Source: Silicimonas sp. (GTDB taxonomy: Bacteria > Pseudomonadota > Alphaproteobacteria > Rhodobacterales > Rhodobacteraceae). From it: 52,566 bases of DNA. This document shows, piece by piece, positions 46,376 to 52,566 of the stretch. A model generated the notes under the pieces. It was given only the letters and a program-made list of their open reading frames with translations, had not been told where the DNA came from and searched no databases. The DNA is taken from NCBI GenBank assembly GCA_022820365.1, contig JAJEFO010000103.1, positions 1-52,566 on the forward strand. The letters run 5' to 3'. The position numbers and the translations under genes are program-made. Each line of letters opens with the position of its first letter. Position 1 is the first letter of the stretch.

Positions 46376-47539
46376 TTATTTCGTGAGGCTCTCAACCACT
46401 CTCGCAAGAAACGCCCCGCCTGCCTCAAACTGTTCGACCGCAATGAATTCGTCTGCCTGATGCGCCTGCGCGATGTCCCCCGGGCCGCAGATCACTGCCG
46501 AACAACCCGCGTTCTGGAAGTGCCCGGCCTCGGTTCCGTAGCTAACGACATGAATGCCGTTGTCGCCAGTGATGCTTCGGACCAACGCTTCTGCGGCACC
46601 GTTCTCTTCAGGCACGAGCGCAGGCACGTCGTGGAACGGTCGGAGCCTGACACCGGCCGACGACGCAACCGCCTTTGCCTCGGAATCCACTTCCGCCACG
46701 ACCGCGCGGAACTCGGCATCCAGCCGGTCCGAGTCTTCATCGGGAACCAAGCGCCAGTCAATTCCGAACCTGCAGTCGCCGGCAGTGATGTTCTGTGCCG
46801 TGCCACCCCGAATCGTGCCGACATGAAGCGTCGTGAACGGCGGATCAAATTTTGCGGCCACTTTCGACGGAGCGCGGGCGCGCAGTTCATCGTTCTTGCC
46901 ATTCGCCCAGTGGATTAGCCGGGACGCCGCCATGATTGCATTGACGCCTTTGTCCATCATCGAGGAATGCACCTCGAAGCCCTTCACGTGCACGTCGAAT
47001 CCTGCGCTGCCCTTTTGACCAGTGACGCATTGCATCATCGAGGGTTCGCCAATGATTGCGATTGCGGCCCTTGGCAGGCCCGATTCGGTCATCGCCTCGA
47101 TCAAAGGCGGCGCGCCTGCGCAGCCGATTTCCTCGTCGAAGGAAAGCGCGACCTGCAGGGGTCGCTTCAGGTCGCATGCAAGCGCCAGCTGCAAGGCATG
47201 CAGGGCCAGTGCGTCAAATCCTTTCATGTCGCAGGTTCCACGCCCGTAGAGCCGGCCGTTTCGCTCGCTCACTGTCCACGGATCCGAAGTCCAGTCCTGT
47301 CCCTCGACCGGCACCACATCCGTGTGCCCCGAAAGCACCACGCCACCCGGAACGTCCGGACCCACGCTGCAGAAGATCGCTTCCTTGGACGGGTCGCCGC
47401 GCTTCGGCATGCGGTGCACAATTATGCCGAGGTCGGCCAAGTAGCCCTCGATCCAATCGACGAGAGGCAGATTCGTGTCTCGGCTAGCCGTCGGAAACGA
47501 CACCAGCCGGTCGAGAATCTGGCGGGCAGACAAGCTCAT
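46376..47539 (-). CDS. argE: ArgE-like acetylornithine deacetylase (M20 family)
   Basis: A 387-residue M20 zinc amidohydrolase. Metal-binding segments are LSGHTDVVPVEG (about residues 69-80), GRGTCDMKGFDA, SFDEEIGCAGAPPLIE and the late EAGHFQNAG. ArgE removes acetyl from N2-acetylornithine in arginine synthesis, but members of this family also deacylate other N-acyl amino acids. The start overlaps the stop of the ABC ATPase gene by 4 bp, so the two are made together. That pairing suggests a scavenging role on imported substrate, perhaps besides arginine synthesis. The substrate is not settled by sequence. Confidence 0.88.
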   Translation of the reverse strand: MSLSARQILDRLVSFPTASRDTNLPLVDWIEGYLADLGIIVHRMPKRGDPSKEAIFCSVGPDVPGGVVLSGHTDVVPVEGQDWTSDPWTVSERNGRLYGRGTCDMKGFDALALHALQLALACDLKRPLQVALSFDEEIGCAGAPPLIEAMTESGLPRAAIAIIGEPSMMQCVTGQKGSAGFDVHVKGFEVHSSMMDKGVNAIMAASRLIHWANGKNDELRARAPSKVAAKFDPPFTTLHVGTIRGGTAQNITAGDCRFGIDWRLVPDEDSDRLDAEFRAVVAEVDSEAKAVASSAGVRLRPFHDVPALVPEENGAAEALVRSITGDNGIHVVSYGTEAGHFQNAGCSAVICGPGDIAQAHQADEFIAVEQFEAGGAFLARVVESLTK

Positions 47540-49350
47540 GACGCAAGCACGAAGTGTCCTGATGCCACCTCTTCATAGACCGACGGACCAGGCTCGTGCC
47601 CGATTGGAAAGATCGGTGACGGGATCGGCTTGAAGTTAAGATCCTTCTCGCTCTTGCGCTGAGCGGGATCGGCGACCGGGACAGCCGCAAGCAGCGACTT
47701 GGTGTATTCGTGCCGCGGATCCTCGAATATCGCCGGGCGTGGTCCGATCTCCACTATTCGACCCAGGTACATCACGCCCACCATGTGGCTTACCCGTTCA
47801 ACCACAGCCATGTCGTGGCTGATGAACAGCATGGAGATGCCAAGTTCCGCCTGCAGCTCCATCAGGAGATTGAGAACCTGCGCCTGCACGCTTACGTCCA
47901 GCGCGCTGACGGCTTCATCGGCGACAATGAGCTTGGGATTCAGGGACAGGGCCCGCGCGATCGCAATCCGCTGCCGCTGCCCGCCCGAAAGTTCATGCGG
48001 GTACCTGCTCATGAAACTCCTTGGCAGGTGCACCCGGTCGAGAAGTTCGGCAACCCGGTCGGCCCGTTCTGATGCATCACTCGCGCCATAGTTCAGCAAG
48101 GGCTCGGCGATCTGGTCGGAAAGCTTCATCTGCGGATTCAGCGATGCGAAAGGATCTTGAAATACCATCTGCATGTCGCGCCGCGCAAGGCGCAGCTCCC
48201 CTGCATCCAATTCCAGAACGTTCCGTCCACCCAGCCAGACCTCGCCCGAAACCGGTTCAACCAACCTGAGCACCGACCGGCCACAAGAGGACTTGCCGCA
48301 GCCAGACTCTCCGACGAGGCTCAGTGTCTGCCCGGCCTTGACCTGGAACGACACGTCCTCGACGGCATGCACGTAGGCGACGGTCCGGCGCAGTAGCCCC
48401 CCGGACACGGGAAAGCGGGTGACAAGCTTCTTCACGTCGAGGAGCAACTCGCCATCCACTGATGCAGAGGCTGCGAGATCGCGACGCTGATCGCCTATCA
48501 GCCGCATGGGCTCTGGCGCCGGCTTGCCCCGCATTTCCCCAAGTTTCGGTACCGCCGCGAGCAGCGACTTCGTGTATTCATGTCGCGGAGTCTCGAAAAT
48601 CTGCCGGACCGGCCCTTCCTCCACCTTCTTGCCGCGGAACATGACCACGACCCGGTCCGCCATCTGCGCAACAACGGCCATGTCATGCGTGATGAAGAGG
48701 ACAGACGTCCCGGTCTCACGCTTCAAGCGATCAATCAGGGCCAGGATTTCCGCCTGGATGGTCACGTCGAGCGCGGTTGTCGGTTCGTCCGCAATCAGCA
48801 GCCTGGGCTCGCAGGCCAGTGCCATGGCGATCACGACGCGTTGCCGCATGCCCCCGGAAAGTTCATGCGGATACTGCTTCAACCGCCGTTCGGGCTCAGG
48901 AATGCGCACGCGGCGCAGGAGCTCCAGCGCATTCTCCGTCGCCTGCTCCCGGTTCATCCCCGTGTGCACGCGCAGACCCTCTGTCAGCTGACGCCCGACA
49001 GTGAAAACCGGATTGAGGGACGTCATCGGTTCCTGAAAGATGATGCCAATCTCGTTGCCGCGAATTGTCCGCATGAGGGTGTCGCCGGCCTTTGATACGT
49101 CGACGACACCGCCATTCGCTCCCCGATCGAACAGGAGTTCACCGCTCGCAATCTCACCACCCCCGAACTCCACCAGGCGCACGAGCGAAAGGGACGACAC
49201 TGACTTGCCGGATCCGGATTCACCGACGACGCAAAGGGTCTCGCCAGACTGAATGTCGAAACTGACATCCTCGACACCCAGAACCGGTCCGTCCCTAGTT
49301 TGGAATTCGACACGCAAATTCCTCAGCGAGGCAAGCGGTTGATCAAGCAT
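47536..49350 (-). CDS. Fused double ABC ATPase (DppD-DppF type), second system
   Basis: A 604-residue protein with two nucleotide-binding domains. Domain 1 has Walker A GESGSGKS, signature [12 protein letters not shown] and Walker [13 protein letters not shown]. Domain 2 has Walker [14 protein letters not shown], signature [12 protein letters not shown] and Walker [13 protein letters not shown] (Glu-Ala rather than the usual Glu-Pro). Both carry the ATPase tail [15 protein letters not shown] 49350 is preferred over ATG 49356 because GGGG then sits at a workable distance. It is divergent from the binding protein and permease genes that start at 49731, which it most likely serves. Confidence 0.94.
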   Translation of the reverse strand: MLDQPLASLRNLRVEFQTRDGPVLGVEDVSFDIQSGETLCVVGESGSGKSVSSLSLVRLVEFGGGEIASGELLFDRGANGGVVDVSKAGDTLMRTIRGNEIGIIFQEPMTSLNPVFTVGRQLTEGLRVHTGMNREQATENALELLRRVRIPEPERRLKQYPHELSGGMRQRVVIAMALACEPRLLIADEPTTALDVTIQAEILALIDRLKRETGTSVLFITHDMAVVAQMADRVVVMFRGKKVEEGPVRQIFETPRHEYTKSLLAAVPKLGEMRGKPAPEPMRLIGDQRRDLAASASVDGELLLDVKKLVTRFPVSGGLLRRTVAYVHAVEDVSFQVKAGQTLSLVGESGCGKSSCGRSVLRLVEPVSGEVWLGGRNVLELDAGELRLARRDMQMVFQDPFASLNPQMKLSDQIAEPLLNYGASDASERADRVAELLDRVHLPRSFMSRYPHELSGGQRQRIAIARALSLNPKLIVADEAVSALDVSVQAQVLNLLMELQAELGISMLFISHDMAVVERVSHMVGVMYLGRIVEIGPRPAIFEDPRHEYTKSLLAAVPVADPAQRKSEKDLNFKPIPSPIFPIGHEPGPSVYEEVASGHFVLAS

Positions 49351-49730
49351 GGGCATCCCCCGAGACGTGCGAATGCGAAACGCTAAACCCCGCTGGCGAA
49401 AGGTGTCAAACGGAACGCGCCAAGCAGCACCTGATTGCCGGTGTCAGGCGTTGTGCCGACCAACGGGCATGCTTGCCGCCGCAAGGTCACTCGCATTTTC
49501 CTCTTGGTATCCAAATTTGGCGATGCTCCTCGGGGGGCTCGGGTCTGGATGTCTTCATCGCTTCCTGCATCCCGTAGCTCGCGCAATCTGTAAATCCGCC
49601 TTTCCCGCCTGAAATTCAAGAAAAGAGTTGGAGCGCGTGCGCTCTGTAGTAACCTGCCGGAATTCCGGCCCGAATCGATCCCTCGGTTCGGGATCGGAAA
49701 CGGAACATGGAAACCAAATGGAGTAAGACA
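49351..49730. promoter_or_regulatory. Divergent control region of the second ABC system, with three inverted repeats
   Basis: No gene is seen between the divergent ATPase and binding-protein genes. Three inverted repeats lie close together before the binding protein: GAGCGC-GT-GCGCTC (49631-49644), the perfect palindrome GCCGGAATTCCGGC (49656-49669), and CGATCCC paired with GGGATCG (49676-49682 and 49690-49696). They may be operator sites or a structured leader. I cannot place a confident promoter. Confidence 0.45.
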
Positions 49731-51446
49731 ATGAAAATCGTTACCATGCCCTTCATCGGGGCGGCGGCGGCGGCACTTGCATCGATGGCATTGGCCTCTG
49801 ACCACGAAGGTCCGCGCGGACGTGATGGCGAAGTCAAGATCATCTACTGGCAGGCGCCGTCGATCCTGAACCCGTACCTATCCGGTGGCACTAAGGACGT
49901 AGAAAGCGCCTCGCTCGTGATCGAGCCCCTCGCCCGCTACGACGAAAACGGCAACCTGACGCCCTGGCTGGTCGACGAGATACCGACGGTGGCGAATGGC
50001 GGCGTGAGCCAGGACCTGACCCAGATCACCTGGAAAATCTCCGAAGGCCTTGTCTGGTCCGACGGCACGCCGTTCACGTCCGCGGATGCCAAGTTCACTT
50101 ACGAATACTGCACGCATCCCGAAGGCGGATGCGCCCAGGCAACGAAATACGAAGGCGTCGTCAGTGTCGAAACGCCGGACGCGCTCACCGTGGTCGTCAC
50201 TTTCGACAAGCCAACGCCCAATCCGTACGGACCTTTCGTCGGCGGCGAAGCACCGATCATCCAGGCTGCACAGTTTGCGGACTGCCTTGGCGCGAAGGCA
50301 CCGGAATGCACCGTAGCGAACTTCAATCCGATCGGCACGGGCCCCTTTGTCGTTACCGAGTTCAAGCCAAATGACGTGATTTCCTTCGCAGCGAACGAGA
50401 ACTATCGGGAAGAAGGCAAGCCCGCATTCGCAACGGTGACGTTCAAGGGCGGAGGCGATGCAACTGCTGCGGGCCGCGCCGTCATGGAAACCGGCGAATT
50501 CGACTATGCCTGGAACCTCCAGCTCGCGCCCGACGTGATCGCGAAGATGCAGGAAGGCGGCAAGGGCACGCCAGTGGCCGGATTCGGGCCGCTCGTCGAA
50601 CGCCTGATGCTGAACAACACCAATTCCGATCCCGCGCTCGGGCCGGATGAGCGCTCGGTCGTGCGCCCACATCCGTTCCTTCAGGATCCAGCGGTCTACA
50701 GGGCCATGTCGATGGCCATCGACCGGCCGCTCCTGGTTGACATCGGCTACGGCCAGGCCGGCCGCGTGACGTGCAACTGGGTTCCGGTGCCGCAGATCTA
50801 CGCGTCCACGACCTTTGACTGCTCGACGCAAGACATTGCCGGGGCCAACGCCCTTCTCGATTCCGCCGGCATCGTGGACACCGACGGCGATGGCGTGAGA
50901 GAAAAGGACGGCGTACCGCTCAGCATACTCTACCAGACCTCGACCAACGCCGTGCGCCAGGACTTCCAGGCGCTGATCAAGCAGTGGTGGGCTGAAATCG
51001 GCATCGAGACCGAGCTGCGGAACATCAACGCATCCGTGTTCTTCGGCGGAGACCCCGGCTCTCCCGACACGTTCCAGAAGTTCTACGCCGATGTCGAGAT
51101 GTACGCCAACACCTTCAACGGCACCGACCCGCAGGCGTATCTCGGCAACGGGCTTTGCGACAAGGCGCCTTCGCCGGCGACGCAATGGCAGGGCGAGAAC
51201 ATCTCGCGGTTCTGCATGGAGGAATACGACGCGCTCCATTCCGAGCTCTCCAAGACCGCAGACGTCGGTCGTCGCGGAGAGATCGCGGCCCAGCTGAATG
51301 ACATGGCCATCGAGAACGGCATGATGATCCCGCTTGTCCATCGCGGCCGTCTCTCGGCGCATGCCAACAGCCTTGGCGGCATCAAGCTGAACGTCTGGGA
51401 CAGCGAATTGTGGAACATTTCCGACTGGTACAGGATCGGAAACTGA
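49731..51446 (+). CDS. ABC transporter substrate-binding protein, second system
   Basis: A 571-residue periplasmic binding protein of family 5. ATG 49731 is preferred (GGAG 7 bp upstream) over ATG 49707, and gives a signal peptide ending MALASDHEG. The mature start VKIIYWQAPSILNPYLSGG is typical of a large peptide-binding subgroup. It has four probable disulfide pairs: in YCTHPEGGC, CLGAKAPEC, the CNW and DCSTQ stretch, and GLCDKAP with RFCMEE. This cysteine content differs from the first system, and the two are not close paralogues. It leads the plus-strand arm with permeases downstream. Confidence 0.93.
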   Translation: MKIVTMPFIGAAAAALASMALASDHEGPRGRDGEVKIIYWQAPSILNPYLSGGTKDVESASLVIEPLARYDENGNLTPWLVDEIPTVANGGVSQDLTQITWKISEGLVWSDGTPFTSADAKFTYEYCTHPEGGCAQATKYEGVVSVETPDALTVVVTFDKPTPNPYGPFVGGEAPIIQAAQFADCLGAKAPECTVANFNPIGTGPFVVTEFKPNDVISFAANENYREEGKPAFATVTFKGGGDATAAGRAVMETGEFDYAWNLQLAPDVIAKMQEGGKGTPVAGFGPLVERLMLNNTNSDPALGPDERSVVRPHPFLQDPAVYRAMSMAIDRPLLVDIGYGQAGRVTCNWVPVPQIYASTTFDCSTQDIAGANALLDSAGIVDTDGDGVREKDGVPLSILYQTSTNAVRQDFQALIKQWWAEIGIETELRNINASVFFGGDPGSPDTFQKFYADVEMYANTFNGTDPQAYLGNGLCDKAPSPATQWQGENISRFCMEEYDALHSELSKTADVGRRGEIAAQLNDMAIENGMMIPLVHRGRLSAHANSLGGIKLNVWDSELWNISDWYRIGN

Positions 51447-51456
51447 CAAAGGCGAT

Positions 51457-51477
51457 GGGGCGGGCCTGTCCCGCCCC
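51457..51477 (+). terminator. GC-rich hairpin between binding-protein and permease genes, second system
   Basis: GGGGCGGG (51457-51464) pairs perfectly with CCCGCCCC (51470-51477) around a 5-nt loop, 10 bp after the binding-protein stop. It lacks a T-run and the permease gene begins 18 bp later, so it probably tunes expression or protects the upstream mRNA rather than stopping transcription. It parallels 3714-3735. Confidence 0.5.
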
Positions 51478-51495
51478 TCCACCCCGGCCCCAGCC

Positions 51496-52503
51496 ATGCT
51501 GACCTACACGATCCGACGCCTGCTTCTGAGCGTGCCGACGCTGCTGTTCATCAGCCTCGTCATTTTCCTTCTCTTGAAGCTTGCTCCCGGAGATCCGATG
51601 GCGCAGGTCCCGCTGACGGTTCCTCCCGACGTCAAGGAACGGATGCGCGAGGCGCTCGGCGTGGGACAGCCCTGGTACGTTGCCTTCCCGAAGTGGCTCT
51701 ACCAGTTCTTCGCGGTCGAGCCGCTTCACTTCATCGACGCGGCCATCGGCACGTCCCTTGGCGAGGGTCAGCAGCGCGTGATCTCCTGGCAGACGCGCTC
51801 ACCGGTCATGGACATCGTGATCCAGCGATTGCCCCAGACCCTTTGGGTCGTGGGCGTCGCCTATGTCGTGGCCATCCTCATCGCGCTCCCGATTGGCATC
51901 TACTCGGCCTACCGGCAGTATTCCTGGTTCGACAACGCGGGCACCTTCGTCGCCATGGTGGGGTTTTCGGTCCCGCCCTTCTTCTCGGGCGTTCTCGTGA
52001 TCGTGATTTTCTCTGTCTGGCTGGGCTGGTTCCCCTCGATCTACGACACGACCCACAAGGTCAGCGACTGGGACAGCTTCGTCTTCCAATTCAAGCAAAT
52101 GATCATGCCCGTCATGGTGCTTGCATTGCAAATCACTTCCCAGCTCTCGCGCTTCATGCGGGCCTCCATGCTGGACAATCTCAATCAGGACTATGTGCGC
52201 ACGGCGCGCGCAAAGGGCCTTGGCGAGAAAACCGTAGTCTTGGTGCATGTCCTCCGCAATTCCCTGATCCCGGTCGTCACAGTCATTGCGCTCGGCGTTC
52301 CGGCCATCTTCGGGGGCGCCATCATCACGGAGCAGATATTCAAGGTGAACGGCATCGGCCAGTTGCTGATCACGGCCATCCAGGCCAACGACCTGCCGAT
52401 GGTGCAGACACTGACTTTCATCTTCGCGGTGCTGATCGTGCTGTTCAACCTCGTCGCCGACATACTCTACGGCATACTTGACCCGAGGATTCGTTATGAC
52501 TGA
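51496..52503 (+). CDS. ABC transporter permease, DppB type, second system
   Basis: A 335-residue inner-membrane permease. It opens with the DppB anchor MLTYTIRRLLLSVPTLLFISLVIFLLL and continues with about six membrane spans. The EAA loop is intact (DYVRTARAKGLGEKTVVLVHVLRNSLIP), and the end ILYGILDPRIRYD is typical. It has an enlarged periplasmic stretch after the first span (about residues 55-105), as in the subgroup that pairs with larger binding proteins. It overlaps the next permease start by 8 bp. Confidence 0.94.
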   Translation: MLTYTIRRLLLSVPTLLFISLVIFLLLKLAPGDPMAQVPLTVPPDVKERMREALGVGQPWYVAFPKWLYQFFAVEPLHFIDAAIGTSLGEGQQRVISWQTRSPVMDIVIQRLPQTLWVVGVAYVVAILIALPIGIYSAYRQYSWFDNAGTFVAMVGFSVPPFFSGVLVIVIFSVWLGWFPSIYDTTHKVSDWDSFVFQFKQMIMPVMVLALQITSQLSRFMRASMLDNLNQDYVRTARAKGLGEKTVVLVHVLRNSLIPVVTVIALGVPAIFGGAIITEQIFKVNGIGQLLITAIQANDLPMVQTLTFIFAVLIVLFNLVADILYGILDPRIRYD

Positions 52504-52566
52504 ATCCCGTCCTTCCATGGAGCAGACGGAACTCTCCACCACGCCCCGCTCCCAATGGGCTGACAT
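52496..52566 (+). CDS. ABC transporter permease, DppC type, N-terminal end only
   Basis: ATG 52496 overlaps the end of the DppB-type gene by 8 bp and opens a frame that runs off the window (MTESRPSMEQTELSTTPRSQ...). A polar N-terminal tail like this usually precedes the first membrane span of DppC-type permeases, and gene order demands one here. The coding call is inferred mostly from context. Confidence 0.7.
   Translation, partial: MTESRPSMEQTELSTTPRSQWAD

Noticed and set aside
49878-51497. A 539-codon minus-strand frame antisense to the second binding protein
   Set aside because: Mirror of a well-supported gene with a signal peptide and family motifs; no start signal of its own.

Overview
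The window looks like the chromosome of a GC-rich alphaproteobacterium, most likely a member of the Rhodobacterales or a close relative. I infer this from gene order and protein character, not from a marker-gene phylogeny. The supporting signs are the cytochrome c oxidase run tldD / coxB-ctaB-small membrane protein-ctaG-coxC-surf1-thrC-M16 peptidase-GNAT, the tkt/zapA neighbourhood, the MoxR-DUF58-DUF4159 cluster beside a DUF1285 gene, and the gatC-gatA pair followed by an excalibur-type lipoprotein.

Layout. 1-7486 (+): a peptide/opine-type ABC transporter operon with three tandem substrate-binding proteins (the first cut by the window edge), two permeases and a fused double ATPase. 7585-8363 (-): a small coiled-coil protein and ZapA. 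8567-10588 (+): transketolase. 10660-10827 (-): ribosomal protein L33. About 11066-11422 (-): RNase P RNA. 11789-12469 (-): an AmpD-type amidase. 13564-16038 (-): lipoprotein, GatA, GatC. 16587-17819 (+): TrpB. 18688-19917 (+): cyclopropane fatty acid synthase. 19947-26874 (-): a four-gene MoxR ATPase / DUF58 / DUF4159 / amidotransferase-like membrane protein operon. 26935-27534 (+): DUF1285 protein. 27535-28003: a scar made of the 3' half of a tRNA resembling initiator tRNA plus the decayed C-terminal end of a serine recombinase. 28004-30023 (-): GNAT and cytochrome P450. 30276-37703 (-): GNAT, M16 peptidase, ThrC and the aa3-type oxidase genes. 37862-42068 (+): TldD and topoisomerase I. 42303-43358 (-): Rpn-type PD-(D/E)XK nuclease with an in-frame 24-bp tandem repeat. 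43758-46169 (-): Lhr-type helicase. 46376-52566: a second peptide-type ABC system split into two divergent arms, with ArgE-like deacylase plus double ATPase on the minus strand and binding protein plus permeases on the plus strand, the last gene cut by the window edge.

How the genes work together. Most genes are housekeeping: respiration, translation, cell division, tryptophan and threonine synthesis, DNA topology. The two ABC systems point to peptide or N-acyl amino acid scavenging, the second probably coupled to deacylation in the cytoplasm by the ArgE-like enzyme. Accessory content is concentrated at 27.5-30.3 kb (tRNA fragment, recombinase remnant, P450) and at the Rpn nuclease. Several long stretches without a recognisable gene (12470-13563, 16039-16586, 17882-18687) suggest decay. 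I see no CRISPR array, no intact insertion sequence and no clear new defence system. The best leads are the recombination scar and the repeat-bearing Rpn nuclease.
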